Shown here: positions 23,101 through 38,560 of the stretch, piece after piece
Numbering within the stretch: the stretch's first letter is position 1
Layout: the number at the start of each line of letters is the position of its first letter
Origin: Paramacrobiotus metropolitanus
Lineage: Eukaryota; Tardigrada; Eutardigrada; Parachela; Macrobiotidae
Assembly: GCF_019649055.1 (NCBI RefSeq)
Contig: NW_026570335.1
Location: forward strand, 1 to 64,000
Direction: 5' to 3'
Length of the DNA stretch: 64,000 nucleotides
Position numbers and translations under genes: made by a program
The notes under the pieces: model-generated
Databases searched by the model: none
Seen by the model: the letters and a program-made list of their open reading frames with translations, nothing else
What the model was told of the DNA's origin: nothing

Positions 23101-26100
23101 TAGTGATGCTCTGAAATTTAAAAACAACAGCTATCACCAATGCAGATTTTAGTAATTTTGAAATTTGAAATTTAAAATTCGAGATTTTAATGGTGCTCTG
23201 AAATTTACAAGCAACAGTTATCCAAAGCAGATTTTATTAAATTTGATATTTGAAATTTTCATATAATTTTCGAGATTTAATGGTGCTCTGAAATTTAAAA
23301 ACAACAGCTTCCCGCAGCAGATTTTAGTAATTTTCAAACTTTAAATTTCGAGATTTTAGTAGTGCTCTGAAATTTAAAAGCAACAGCTATCGAATGCAGA
23401 TTTTGATTAAATTTGAAATTTGAAATTTTCGTATAAATTTCGAGATTTTAATGATGCTCTGAAATTTAAAAGCAACAGCTATCCAATGCAGATTTTAGTA
23501 ATTTGAAATTTGAAATTTAAAATTTCGAGATTTAATGGTGCTCTGAAATTTACAAGCAACAGTTATCCAATGCAGATTTTAATTAAATTTGATATTTGAA
23601 ATTTTCATATAAATTTCGAGATCTTAGTGATGCTCTGAAATTTAAAAACAACAGCTTCCCGCAGCAGATTTTAGTAATTTCAAACTTGAAATTTCGAGAT
23701 TTTAATGGTGCTCTGAAATTTAAAAGCAACAGCTTACCGCAGCAGATTTTAGTAATTTTGAAATTTGAAATTTAAAATTCGAGATTAATGGTGCTCTGAA
23801 AATTACAAGCAACAGTTATCCAATGCAGATTTTGATTAAATTTGATATTTGAAATTTTCATATAAATTTTCGAGATTTTAGTGATGCTCTGAAATTTAAA
23901 AACAACAGCTTCCCGCAGCAGATTTTAGTAATTTTCAAACTTGAAATTTCGAGATTTTAATGGTGCTCTGAAATTTAAAAGCAACAGCTTACCGCAGCAG
24001 ATTTTGAGTAATTTTAAATTTGAAATTTAAAATTCGAGATTTAATGGTGCTCTGAAAATTACAAGCAACAGCTATCGAATGCAGATTTTGATTAAATTAG
24101 AAATTTGAATTTGAAATTTTCATATAATTTTCGAGATTTAAGTGATGCTCTGAAATTTAAAAACAACAGCTTCCCGCAGCAGATTTTAGTAATTTTCAAA
24201 CTTGAAATTTCGAGATTTTAATGGTGCTCTGAAATTTACAAGCAACAGCTATCGAATGCAGATTTTGATTAAATTTGAAATTTGAAATTTTCGTATAAAT
24301 TTCGAGATTTTAATGATGCTCTGAAATTTAAAAGCAACAGCTATCCAATGCAGATTTTAGTAATTTGAAATTTGAAATTTAAAATTTCGAGATTTAATGG
24401 TGCTCTGAAATTTACAAGCAACAGTTATCCAATGCAGATTTTGATTAAATTTGATATTTGAAATTTTCATATAAATTTCGAGATTTTAGTGGTGCTCTGA
24501 AATTTAAAAAACAACAGCTTCCCGCAGCAGATTTTAGTAATTTTCAAACTTGAAATTTCGAGATTTTAATGGTGCTCTGAAATTTAAAAGCAACAGCTAT
24601 CCAATGCAGATTTTAGTAATTTTGAAATTTGAAATTTCGAGATTTTAATGGTGCTCTGAAATTTACAAGCAACAGTTATCCAATGCAGATTTTGATTAAA
24701 TTTGAAATTTGAAATTTTCATATAAATTTCGAGATTTTAATGATGCTCTGAAATTTAAAAGCAACAGCTATCCCGCAGCAGATTTTAGTAATTTTGAAAT
24801 TTGAAATTTAAAATTTCGAGATATAATGGTGCTCTGAAATTTACAAGCAACAGTTATCCAATGCAGATTTTGATTAAATTTGATATTTGAAATTTTCATA
24901 TAAATTTCGAAATTTTAATGATGCTCTGAAATTTAAAAGCAACAGCTATCGAATGCAGATTTTGATTAAATTTGAAATTTAAATTATAAATTTCGAGATT
25001 TTAATGATGCTCTGAAATTTAAAAGCAACAGCTATCCGCAATGCAGATTTTAGTAATTTTGAAATTTGAAATTTAAAATTTTTGAGATTAATGGTGCTCT
25101 GAAATTTACAAGCAACAGTTATCCAATGCAGATTTTGATTAAATTTGATATTTGAAATTTTCATATAAATTTCGAGATCTTAGTGATGCTCTGAAATTTA
25201 AAAACAACAGCTTCCGCAGCAGATTTTAGTAATTTTCAAACCTTGAAATTTCGAGATTTTAATGGTGCTCTGAAATTTAAAAGCAACAGCTCCCGCAGCA
25301 GATTTTAGTAATTTTGAAATTTGAAATTTAAAAATTCGAGATTAATGGTGCTCTGAAGATTACAAGCAACAGTTATCCAATGCAGATTTTGATTAAATTT
25401 GATATTTGAAATTTTCATATAATTTTCGAGATTTAAGTGATGCTCTGAAATTTAAAAACAACAGCCTCGCAGCAGATTTTAGTAATTTTCAAATTTGAAA
25501 TTTTGAGATTTTAATGGTGCTCTGAAATTTACAAGCAACAGCTATCGAATGCAGATTTTGATTAAATTTGAAATTTGAAATTTTTATATAAATTTCGAGA
25601 TTTTAATGATGCTCTGAAATTTAAAAGCAACAGCTATCCAATGCAGATTTTAGTAATTTTGAAATTTGAAATTTAAAATTTCGAGATTTAATGGTGCTCT
25701 GAAATTTACAAAGCAACAGTTATCCAATGCAGATTTTGATTAAATTTTACTGAAATTTCGAGATTTTAGTGATGCTCTGAAATTTAAAAACAACAGCCAA
25801 TGCAGATTTTAGTAATTTTGAAATTTGAAATTTAAAATTCGAGATTTTAATGGTGCTCTGAAATTTACAAAGCAACAGTTATCCAATGCAGATTTTGATT
25901 AAATTTGATATTTGAAATTTTCATATAATTTTCGAGATTTAAGTGATGCTCTGAAATTTAAAAACAACAGCTTCCCGCAGCAGATTTTAGTAATTTTCAA
26001 ACTTGAAATTTCGAGATTTTAATGGTGCTCTGAAATTTAAAAGCAACAGCTATCCAATGCAGATTTTAGTAATTTTGAAATTTGAAATTTCGAGATTTTA

Positions 26101-29100
26101 ATGGTGCTCTGAAATTTAAAAGCAACAGCTATCCAATGCAGATTTTGATTAAATTTGAAATTTGAAATTTTCATATAAATTTCGAGATTTTAATGATGCT
26201 CTGAAATTTAAAAGCAACAGCTATCCAATGCAGATTTTAGTAATTTTGAAATTTGAAATTTAAAATTTCGAGATTTTAATGGTGCTCTGAAATTTACAAG
26301 CAACAGTTATCCAATGCAGATTTTGATTAAATTTGAAATTTTCATATAAATTTCGAGATTTTAGTGATGCTCTGAAATTTAAAAGCAACAGCTACCGCAG
26401 CAGATTTTAGTAATTTTCAAATTTGAAATTTCGAGATTTAATGGTGCTCTGAAATTTACAAGCAACAGCTATCCGAATGCAGATTTTGATTAAATTTGAT
26501 ATTTGAAATTTTCATATAAATTTCGAGATTTAAGTGATGCTCTGAAATTTAAAAGCAACAGCTTCCCGCAGCAGATTTTAGTAATTTACAAACTTTAAAT
26601 TTCGAGATTTTATTGGTGCTCTGAAATTTAAAAGCAACAGCTATCGAATGCAGATTTTGATTAAATTTGAAATTTGAAATTTTCGTATAAATTTCGAGAT
26701 TTTAATGATGCTCTGAAATTTAAAAGCAACAGCTATCCAATGCAGATTTTGATTAAATTTGAAATTTTCATATAAATTTCGAGATTTTAATGGTGCTCTG
26801 AAATTTAAAAGCAACAGCTATCCAATGCAGATTTTAGTAATTTTGAAATTTGAAATTTAAAAATTTCGAGATTTAATGGTGCTCTGAAATTTAAAGCAAC
26901 AGCTATCCAATGCAGATTTTAATTAAATTTGATATTTGAAATTTTCTATAAATTCCGAGATCTTAGTGATGCTCTGAAATTAAAACAACAGCTTCGCGCA
27001 GCAGATTTTAGTAATTTTCAAACTTGAAATTTCGAGATTTTAATGGTGCTCTGAAATTTAAAAGCAACAGCTATCCAATGCAGATTTTAGTAATTTTGAA
27101 ATTTGAAATTTAAAAATTCGAGATATAATGGTGCTCTGAAAATTACAAGCAACAGTTATCCAATGCAGATTTTGATTAAATTTGATATTTGAAATTTTCA
27201 TATAATTTTCGAGATTTAAGTGATGCTCTGAAATTTAAAAACAACAGCTTCCCGCAGCAGATTTTAGTAATTTTCAAACTTGAAATTTCGAGATTTTAAT
27301 GGTGCTCTGAAATTTACAAGCAACAGCTATCGAATGCAGATTTTGATTAAATTTGAAATTTGAAATTTTCGTATAAATTTCGAGATTTTAATGATGCTCT
27401 GAAATTTAAAAGCAACAGCTCTCCAATGCAGATTTTAGTAATTTTGAAATTTGAAATTTAAAATTTCGAGATTTTAATGGTGCTCTGAAATTTAAAAGCA
27501 ACAGCTATCCAATGCAGATTTTGATTAAATTTGAAATTTGAAATTTTCATATAAATTTCGAGATCTTAGTGATGCTCTGAAATTTAAAAACAACAGCTTA
27601 ATGCAGATTTTAGTAATTTGAAATTCGAAATTTAAAAATTCGAGATATAATGGTGCTCTGAAAATTACAAGCAAAAGTTATCCAATGCAGATTTGATTAA
27701 ATTTGATATTTGAATTTTCATATAAATTTCGAGATTTTAATGGTGCTCTGAAATTTAAAAGCAACAGCTTACCGCAGCAGATTTTAGTAATTTTCAAACT
27801 TGAAATTTCGAGATTTTAATGGTGCTCTGAAATTTAAAAGCAACAGCTATCCAATGCAGATTTTAGTAATTTTGAAATTTGAAATTTAAAAATTCGAGAT
27901 ATAATGGTGCTCTGAAATTTACAAGCAACAGTTATCCAATGCAGATTTTGATTAAATTTGAAATTTGAAATTTTCGTATAAATTTCGAGATTTTAATGAT
28001 GCTCTGAAATTTAAAAGCAACAGCTATCCAATGCAGATTTTAGTAATTTTGAAATTTGAAATTTAAAATTTCGAGATTTAATGGTGCTCTGAAATTTACA
28101 AGCAACAGTTATCCAATGCAGATTTTGATTAAATTTGAAATTTTCATATAAATTTCGAGATCTTAGTGATGCTCTGAAATTAAAAAACAACAGCTTACCG
28201 CAGCAGATTTTAGTAATTTTGAAATTTGAAATTTAAAAATTCGAGATATAATGGTGCTCTGAAAATTACAAGCAACAGTTATCCAATGCAGATTTTGATT
28301 AAATTTGATATTTGAATTTTCATATAAATTTCGAGATTTTAAGTGATGCTCTGAAATTTAAAACAACAGCTTCCTGGCAGATTTTAGTAATTTTTCAAAA
28401 CTTAAATTTCTGAGATTTTATTAAATGTTTAAATTTAAAAGCAACAGTTATCGAATGCAGATTTTGATTAATTTTGAAATTTGAAATTTTCATATAAATT
28501 TCGAGATTTTAATGATGCTCTGAAATTTAAAAGCAACAGCTATCCAATGCAGATTTTAGTAATTTCAAATTTGAAATTTTAAATTTCGAGATTTTAATGG
28601 TGCTCTGAAATTTACAAGCAACAGCTATCCAATGCAGATTTTAGTAATTTGATATTTGAAATTTAAATTTCGAGATTTTAGTGGTGCTCTGAAATTTAAA
28701 AAACAACAGCTTTCAAGCAGATTTTAGTAATTTTCAAACTTGAAATTTCGAGATTTTAATGGTGCTCTGAAATTTAAAGCAACAGCTATCCAATGCAGAT
28801 TTTAGTAATTTTGAAATTTGAAATTTAAAAATTCGAGATTTTAATGGTGCTCTGAAATTTACAACAACAGTTATCCAATGCAGATTTTGATTAAATTTGA
28901 AATTTGAAATTTTCGTATAAATTTCGAGATTTTAGTGATGCTCTGAAATTTAAAAGCAACAGCTATCCAATGCAGATTTTAGTAATTTTGAAATTTGAAA
29001 TTTAAAATTTCGAGATTTAATGGTGCTCTGAAATTTACAAGCAACAGTTATCCAATGCAGATTTTGATTAAATTTGAAATTTTCATATAAATTTCGAGAT

Positions 29101-32100
29101 CTTAGTGATGCTCTGAAATTAAAAAACAACAGCTTACCGCAGCAGATTTTAGTAATTTTGAAATTCGAAATTTAAAAATTCGAGATATAATGGTGCTCTG
29201 AAAATTACAAGCAAAAGTTATCCAAAGCAGATTCTGATTAAATTTGATATTTGAATTTTCATATAATTTTCGAGATTTAAGTGGTGCTCTGAAATTTAAA
29301 AGCAACAGCTTCCCGCAGCAGATTTTTTTAGTAATTTTCAAACTTTAAATTTCGAAATTTTAATGATGCTCTGAAATTTAAAAGCAACAGCTATCGAATG
29401 CAGATTTTGATTAAATTTGAAATTTGAAATTTTCATATAAGTTTCGAGATTTTAACGGTGCTTTGAAATTTAAAAGCAACAGCTATCGAATGCAGATTTT
29501 GATTAAATTTGAAATTTTCATATAAATTTCGAGATTTTAATGGTGCTCTGAAATTTAAAGCAACAGCTATCAGCAGCAGATTTTAGTAATTTTGAAATTT
29601 GAAATTTAAAATTTCGAGATTTAATGGTGCTCTGAAATTTACAAGCAACAGTTATCCAATGCAGATTTTAATTAAATTTGATATTTGAAATTTTCATATA
29701 AATTTCGAGATCTTAGTGATGCTCTGAAATTTAAAAAACAACAGCTTCCGCAGCAGATTTTAGTAATTTTCAAACTTGAAATTTCGAGATTTTAATGGTG
29801 CTCTGAAATTTAAAAGCAACAGCTTACCGCAGCAGATTTTAGTAATTTTGAAATTTGAAATTTAAAATTTCGAGATTTAATGGTGCTCTGAAATTTACAA
29901 GCAACAGTTATCCAATGCAGATTTTGATTAAATTTGATATTTGAAATTTTCATATAAATTTCGAGATTTAAGTGATGCTCTGAAATTTAAAAACAACAGC
30001 TTCCGCAGCAGATTTTAGTAATTTTCAAACTTGAAATTTCGAGATTTTAATGGTGCTCTGAAATTTAAAAGCAACAGCTATCGAATGCAGATTTTGATTA
30101 AATTTGAAATTTAAAATTTTCGTATAAAATTTCGAGATTTTAATGATGCTCTGAAATTTAAAAGCAACAGTTATCCAATGCAGATTTTAGTAATTTTAAA
30201 TTTGATATTTAAAATTTCGAGATTTAATGGTGCTCTGAAATTTACAAGCAACAGTTATCCAATGCAGATTTTGATTAAATTTGAAATTTTCATATAAATT
30301 TCGAGATTTTAGTGATGCTCTGAAATTTAAAAGCAACAGCTTACCGCAGCAGATTTTAGTAATTTTGAAATTTGAAATTTAAAAATTCGAGATATAATGG
30401 TGCTCTGAAAATTACAAGCAACAGTTATCCAATGCAGATTTTGATTAAATTTGATATTTGAATTTTCATATAATTTTCGAGATTTAAGTGATACTCTGAA
30501 ATTTAAAAACAACAGCTTCCCGCAGCAGATTTTAGTAATTTTCAAACTTTAAATTTCGAGATTTTATTGGTGCTCTGAAATTTAAAAGCAACAGCTATCC
30601 AATGCAGATTTTAGTAATTTTGAAATTTGAAATTTAAAATTTCGAGATTTTAATGGTGCTCTGAAATTTACAAGCAACAGCTATCCAATGCAGATTTTGA
30701 TTAAATTTGAAATTTGAAATTTTCGTATAAAATTTCGAGATTTTAATGATGCTCTGAAATTTAAAAGCAACAGCTATCCAATGCAGATTTTAGTAATTTT
30801 GAAATTTGAAATTTAAAATTTCGAGATTTTAATGGTGCTCTGAAATTTACAAGCAACAGTTATCCAATGCAGATTTTGATTAAATTTGAAATTTTCATAT
30901 AAATTTCGAGATTTTAGTGATGCTCTGAAATTTAAAAAAACAACGCAGCAGATTTTAGTAATTTTCGAAATTTGAAATTTAAAAATTCGAGATATAATGG
31001 TGCTCTGAAATTTACAAGCAACAGCTATCGAATGCAGATTTTGATTAAATTTGATATTTGAATTTTCATATAATTTTCGAGATTTAAGTGATGCTCTGAA
31101 ATTTAAAAACAACAGCTTCCTGCAGATTTTAGTAATTTTCAAACTTTAAAATTCCGAGATTTTATTGGTGCTCTGAAATTTACAAGCAACAGCTATCGAA
31201 TGCAGATTTTGATTAAATTTGAAATTTGAAATTTTCATATAAATTTCGAGATTTTAATGATGCTCTGAAATTTAAAAGCAACAGCTATCCAATGCAGATT
31301 TTAGTAATTTTGAAATTTGAAATTTAAAATTTCGAGATTTAATGGTGCTCTGAAAATTACAAGCAAAAGTTATCCAATGCAGATTTTGATTAAATTGGAT
31401 ATTTGAAATTTTCATATAAATTTTCGAGATTTAGTGATGCTCTGAAATTTAAAAACAACAGCTTCCGCTGCAGATTTTAGTAATTTTCAAACTTGAAATT
31501 TCGAGATTTTAATGGTGCTCTGAAATTTAAAAGCAACAGCTATCCAGCAGATTTTAGTAATTTTGAAATTTGAAATTTAAAATTTCGAGATTTAATGGTG
31601 GTCTGAAAATTACAAAGCAACAGCTATCCAATGCAGATTTTAGTAATTTTGAAATTTGAAATTTAAAATTTCGAGATTTAATGGTGCTCTGAAATTTACA
31701 AGCAACAGTTATCCAATGCAGATTTTGATTAAATTTGAAATTTTCATATAAATTTCGAGATTTTAATGGTGCTCTGAAATTTAAACAACAGCTTACGCAG
31801 CAGATTTTAGTAATTTTGAAATTTGAAATTTAAAAATTCGAGATATAATGGTGCTCTGAAAATTACAAGCAACAGTTATCCAATGCACATTTTGATTAAA
31901 TTTGATATTTGAAATCTTCATATAATTTTCGAGATTTAAGTGATGCTCTGAAATTTAAAAACAACAGCTTCCGCAGCAGATTTTAGTAATTTTCAAACTT
32001 TGAAATTTCGAGATTTTAATGATGCTCTGAAATTTAAAAGCAACAGCTATCGAATGCAGATTTTGATTAAATTTGAAATTTGAAATTTTCATATAAATTT

Positions 32101-34020
32101 CGAGATTTTAATGATGCTCTGAAATTTAAAAGCAACAGCTATCCAATGCAGATTTTAGTAATTTTGAAATTTGAAATTTAAAATTTCGAGATTTAATGGT
32201 GCTCTGAAAATTACAAGCAACAGTTATCCAATGCAGATTTTAATTAAATTTGATATTTGAAATTTTCATATAAATTTCGAGATTTAAGTGATGCTCTGAA
32301 ATTTAAAAACAACAGCTTCCCGCAGCAGATTTTAGTAATTTTCAAACTTGAAATTTCGAGATTTTAATGGTGCTCTGAAATTTAAAAGCAACAGCTATCG
32401 AATGCAGATTTTAGTAATTTTGAAATTTGAAATTTAAAATTTCGAGATTTTAATGGTGGTCTGAAAATTACAAGCAACAGTTATCCAATGCAGATTTTAA
32501 TTAAATTTGATATTTGAAATTTTCATATAAATTTCGAGATTTAGTGATGCTCTGAAATTTAAAAAACAACAGCTTCCCGCAGCAGATTTTAGTAATTTTC
32601 AAACTTGAAATTTCGAGATTTTAATGGTGCTCTGAAATTTAAAAGCAACAGCTATCGCAGCAGATTTTAGTAATTTTGAAATTTGAAATTTAAAATTCGA
32701 GATTTAATGGTGCTCTGAAAATTACAACAGTTATCCAATGCAGATTTTGATTAAATTTGATATTTGAAATTTTCATATAATTTTCGAGATTTAAGTGATG
32801 CTCTGAAATTTAAAAACAACAGCTTCCCGCAGCAGATTTTAGTAATTTTCAAACTTGAAATTTCGAGATTTTAATGGTGCTCTGAAATTTACAAGCAACA
32901 GCTATCGAATGCAGATTTTGATTAAATTTGAAATTTGAAATTTTCGTATAAATTTCGAGATTTTAATGATGCTCTGAAATTTAAAAGCAACAGCTCAATG
33001 CAGATTTTAGTAATTTTGAAATTTGAAATTTAAAATTTCGAGATTTAATGGTGCTCTGAAATTTACAAGCAACAGTTATCCAATGCAGATTTTGATTAAA
33101 TTTGAAATTTTCATATAAATTTCGAGATTTTAATGATGCTCTGAAATTTAAAAGCAACAGCTTACCGCAGCAGATTTTAGTAATTTTGAAATTTGAAATT
33201 TAAAAATTCGAGATTTAATGGTGCTCTGAAATTACAAGCAACAGTTATCCAATGCAGATTTTGATTAAATTTGATATTTGAAATTTTCATATAATTTTCG
33301 AGATTTAAGTGATACTCTGAAATTTAAAAACAACAGCTTCCCGCAGCAGATTTTAGTAATTTTCAAACTTTAAATTTCGAGATTTTATTGGTGCTCTGAA
33401 ATTTAAAAGCAACAGCTATCCAATGCAGATTTTAGTAATTTTGAAATTTGAAATTTAAAAATTCGAGATATAATGGTGCTCTGAAATTTACAAGCAACAG
33501 TTATCCAATGCAGATTTTGATTAAATTTGAAATTTGAAATTTTCATATAAATTTCGAGATTTTAATGATGCTCTGAAATTTAAAAGCAACAGCTATCCAA
33601 TGCAGATTTTGATTAAATTTGAAATTTGAAATTTTCATATAATTTCGAGATTTTAATGGTGCTCTGAAATTTAAAGCAACAGCTTCCCGCAGCAGATTTT
33701 AGTAATTTTGAAATTTGAAATTTAAAATTTCGAGATTTTAATGGTGCTCTGAAATTTACAAGCAACAGCTATCCAATGCAGATCTTGATCAAATTTGAAA
33801 TTTGAAATTTTCGTATAATTTCGAGATTTAATGATGCTCTGAAATTTAAAAACAACAGCTATCCCGCAGCAGATTTTAGTAATTTTGAAATTTGAAATTT
33901 CGAGATTTTAATGGTGCTCTGAAATTTACAAGCAACAGCTATCGAATGCAGATTTTGATTAAATTTGAAATTTGAAATTTTCATATAAATTTCGAGATTT
34001 TAATGATGCTCTGAAATTTA
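20160..34020. repeat. Subarray III: mixed satellite with irregular unit order
   Basis: The same S and L monomers continue, but no single higher-order unit persists for long. Core boxes become more varied (CTTCCGCAGCAG, CCTCAATGCAG, CTATCCGAATGCAG, CTTACTCAATGCAG) and many L monomers lack one heptamer. A rare combination, ATTCGAAATTT followed by AAGCAAAAGTTATCC, appears at 27,621-27,669 and 29,161-29,209, as it does at 17,833-17,881. TCCAAAGCAG occurs at 23,221, 29,221 and 34,288. I see no gene, RNA or insertion here. Confidence 0.65.
28371..28445. repeat. Degenerate monomer junction
   Basis: Here the S monomer reads TTCCTGGCAGATTTTAG, then TTTTTCAAAACTTAAATTTCTGAG. The next monomer front is ATTTTATTAAATGTTTAAATT instead of ATTTTAATGGTGCTCTGAAATT. 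The CGAG start and the GTGCTCTG word are both altered within 40 bp. Flanking monomers are normal. Confidence 0.7.
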
Positions 34021-37000
34021 AAAGCAACAGCTATCAATGCAGATTTTAGTAATTTTGAAATTTGAAATTTAAAATTTCGAGATTTAATGGTGCTCTGAAA
34101 TTTACAAGCAACAGTTATCAATGCAGATTTTAATTTATTTTGAAATTTTCATATAAATTTCGAGATCTTAGTGATGCTCTGAAATTTAAAAACAACAGCT
34201 TACCGCAGCAGATTTTAGTAATTTTGAAATTTGAAATTTAAAAATTCGAGATATAATGGTGCTCTGAAAATTACAAGCAAAAGTTATCCAAAGCAGATTT
34301 TGATTAAATTTGATATTTGAAATTTTCATATAATTTTCGAGATTTTAAGTAGTGCTCTGAAATTTAAAAACAACAGCTTCCCGCAGATTTTAGTAATTTT
34401 CAAACTTTAAATTTCGAGATTTTAATGGTGCTCTGAAATTTAAAAGCAACAGCTATCAATGCAGATTTTAGTAATTTTGAAATTTGAAATTTAAAATTTC
34501 GAGATTTAATGGTGCTCTGAAATTTACAAGCAACAGTTATCAATGCAGATTTTGATTAAATTTGAAATTTGAAATTTTCATATAAATTTCGAGATTTTAA
34601 TGATGCTCTGAAATTTAAAAGCAACAGCTATCAATGCAGATTTTAGTAATTTTGAAATTTGAAATTTAAAATTCGAGATTTAATGGTGCTCTGAAATTTA
34701 CAAGCAACAGTTATCAATGCAGATTTTGAGTTAAATTTGAAATTTTCATATAAATTTCGAGATTTTAGTGGTGCTCTGAAATTTAAAACAACAGCTTCCG
34801 CAGCAGATTTTAGTAATTTTGAAATTTGAAATTTCAAAATTTCGAGATTTAATGGTGCTCTGAAAATTACAAGCAACAGTTGTCCAATGCAGATTTTGAT
34901 TAAATTTGATATTTGAATTTTCATATAATTTTCGAGATTTAAGTGATGCTCTGAAATTTAAAACAACAGCTTCCCGCAGCAGATTTTAGTAATTTTCAAA
35001 CTTGAAATTTCGAGATTTTAATGGTGCTCTGAAATTTACAAGCAACAGCTATCAATGCAGATTTTGATTAAATTTGAAATTTGAAATTTTCGTATAAATT
35101 TCGAGATTTTAATGGTGCTCTGAAATTTAAAAGCAACAGCTATCAATGCAGATTTTAGTAATTTTGAAATTTGAAATTTAAAATTTCGAGATTTAATGGT
35201 GCTCTGAAATTTACAAGCAACAGCTATCAGTGCAGATTTTGATTAAATTTGAAATTTGAAATTTTCATATAAATTTCGAGATTTTAATGATGCTCTGAAA
35301 TTTAAAAGCAACAGCTATCCCGCAGCAGATTTTAGTAATTTTCAAACTTGAAATTTCGAGATTTTAATGGTGCTCTGAAATTTAAAAGCAACAGCTTATC
35401 CAATGCAGATTTTAGTAATTTTGAAATTTGAAATTTAAAATTTCGAGATTAATGGTGCTCTGAAAATTACAAGCAACAGTTATCAATGCAGATTTTGATT
35501 AAATTTGAAATTTGAAATTTTCATATAAATTTCGAGATCTTAGTGATGCTCTGAAATTAAAAAGCAACAGCTTACCGCAGCAGATTTTAGTAATTTTCAA
35601 ACTTGAAATTTCGAGATTTTAATGGTGCTCTGAAATTTAAAAGCAACAGCTTCCGCAGCAGATTTTAGTAATTTTCAAATTTGATCTTTAAAAATTCGAG
35701 ATTTAATGGTGCTCTGAAATTTAAAAGCAACAGCTTATCATGCAGATTTTGATTAAATTTGATATTTGAAATTTTCATATAATTTTCGAGATTTTAGTGG
35801 TGCTCTGAAATTTAAAACAACAGCTTCCCGCAGCAGATTTTAGTAATTTTCAAACTTGAAATTTCGAGATTTTAATGGTGCTCTGAAATTTACAAGCAAC
35901 AGCTATCCAATGCAGATTTTGATTAAATTTGAAATTTGAAATTTTCATATAAATTTCGAGATTTTAATGATGCTCTGAAATTTACAAGCAACAGCTATCG
36001 AATGCAGATTTTGATTAAATTTGAAATTTGAAATTTTCATATAAATTTCGAGATTTTAATGATGCTCTGAAATTTAAAAGCAACAGCTATCCAATGCAGA
36101 TTTTAGTAATTTTGAAATTTGAAATTTAAAATTTCGAGATTTAATGGTGCTCTGAAAATTACAAGCAACAGTTATCCAATGCAGATTTTGATTAAATTTG
36201 AAATTTGAAATTTTCATATAAATTTCGAGATTTTAATGATGCTCTGAAATTTAAAGCAACAGCTATCAATGCAGATTTTAGTAATTTTGAAATTTGAAAT
36301 TTAAAATTTCGAGATTTAATGGTGCTCTGAAATTTACAAGCAACAGTTATCAATGCAGATTTTGATTAAATTTGATATTTGAAATTTTCATATAAATTTC
36401 GAGATCTTAGTGGTGCTCTGAAATTTAAAACAACAGCTATCCATGCAGATTTTAGTAATTTTCAAATTTGAAATTTCGAGATTTTAATGGTGCTCTGAAA
36501 TTTAAAGCAACAGCTTACCGCAGCAGATTTTAGTATTTTGAAATTTGAAATTTCGAGAGATTTTAATGGTGCTCTGAAATTTACAAGCAACAGTTATCCA
36601 ATGCAGATTTTGATTAAATTTGAAATTTGAAATTTTCATATAAATTTCGAGATTTTAATGATGCTCTGAAATTTAAAAGCAACAGCTATCAATGCAGATT
36701 TTAGTAATTTTGAAATTTGAAATTTAAAATTTCGAGATTTTAATGGTGCTCTGAAATTTACAAGCAACAGTTATCAATGCAGATTTTGATTAAATTTGAT
36801 ATTTGAAATTTTCATATAAATTTCGAGATCTTAGTGATGCTCTGAAATTTAAAAACAACAGCTTCCCAGCAGATTTTAGTAATTTTCAAACTTGAAATTT
36901 CGAGATTTTAATGGTGCTTTAAAATTTAAAAGCGACAGCTTCCCGCAGCAGATTTTAGTAATTTTGAAATTTGAAATTTACAATTTCGAGATTTTAATGG

Positions 37001-38239
37001 TGCTCTGAAAATTACAAGCAACAGTTATCCAATGCAGATTTTGATTAAATTTTGAAATTTGAAATTTTCATATAAATTTCGAGATTTAGTGATGCTCTGA
37101 AATTTAAAAACAACAGCTTCCGCAGCAGATTTTAGTAATTTTCAAACTTGAAATTTCGAGATTTTAATGGTGCTCTGAAATTTACAAGCAACAGCTATCG
37201 AATGCAGATTTTGATTAAATTTGATATTTGAAATTTTCATATAAATTTCGAAATTTTAATGATGCTCTGAAATTTAAAAGCAACAGCTATCGAATGCAGA
37301 TTTTGATTAAATTTGAAATTTGAAATTTTCATATAAATTTCGAGATTTTAATGATGCTCTGAAATTTAAAAACAACAGTTATCAATGCAGATTTTAGTAA
37401 TTTTCAAACTTTGAAATTTAAATTTCGAGATTTTAATGGTGCTCTGAAATTTACAAGCAACAGTTATCCAATGCAGATTTTGATTAAATTTGAAATTTGA
37501 AATTTTCGTATAAATTTCGAGATTTTAATGATGCTCTGAAATTTAAAAGCAACAGCTTATCCAATGCAGATTTTAGTAATTTTGAAATTTGAAATTTAAA
37601 ATTCGAGATTTAATGGTGCTCTGAAATTTACAAAGCAACAGCTTATCCAATGCAGATTTTGATTAAATTTGAAATTTGAAATTTTCATATAAATTTCGAG
37701 ATTTTAATGATGCTCTGAAATTTAAAAGCAACAGCTATCCAATGCAGATTTTAGTAATTTTGAAATTTGAAATTTAAAATTTCGAGATTTAATGGTGCTC
37801 TGAAAATTACAAGCAACAGTTATCCAATGCAGATTTTGATTAAATTTGATATTTGAAATTTTCATATAATTTTCGAGATTTAAGTGATGCTCTGAAATTT
37901 AAAAGCAACAGCTTCCCGCAGATTTTAGTAATTTTCAAACTTTAAATTTCGAGATTTAAGTGGTGCTCTGAAATTTAAAGCAACAGTTATCCAATGCAGA
38001 TTTTGATTAAATTTGAAATTTGAAATTTTCATATAAATTTCGAGATTTTAATGATGCTCTGAAATTTAAAAGCAACAGCTATCAATGCAGATTTTAGTAA
38101 TTTTGAAATTTGAAATTTAAAATTTCGAGATTTTAATGATGCTCTGAAATTTAAAGCAACAGCTATCAATGCAGATTTTGATTAAATTTGAAATTTGAAA
38201 TTTTCATATAAATTTCGAGATTTAATGGTGCTCTGAAAT

Positions 38240-38560
38240 TTACAAGCAACAGTTATCCAGTGCAGATTTTAGTAATTTTGAAATTTGAAATTTAAAATTT
38301 CGAGATTTAATGGTGCTCTGAAATTTACAAGCAACAGTTATCCAATGCAGATTTTGATTAAATTTGAAATTTGAAATTTTCATATAAATTTCGAGATTTT
38401 TAATGGTGCTCTGAAATTTAAAAGCAACAGCTATCAATGCAGATTTTAGTAATTTTGAAATTTGAAATTTAAAATTTCGAGATTTAATGGTGCTCTGAAA
38501 TTTACAAGCAACAGTTATCCAATGCAGATTTTGATTAAATTTGAAATTTGAAATTTTCAT
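38240..38560. repeat. Near-regular S/L dimer tract
   Basis: Two S/L dimers in a row are nearly identical here, each with TTTAATGGTGCTCTGAAATTTACAAGCAACAGTTATCC in the L monomer and a CATATAAATTTCGAG tail. The tract stays open in one minus-strand frame for 106 codons only because its monomers are unusually uniform and lack the indels that normally shift frame. It is a good sample of the simple dimer without the CCGCAGCAG monomers. Confidence 0.55.
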
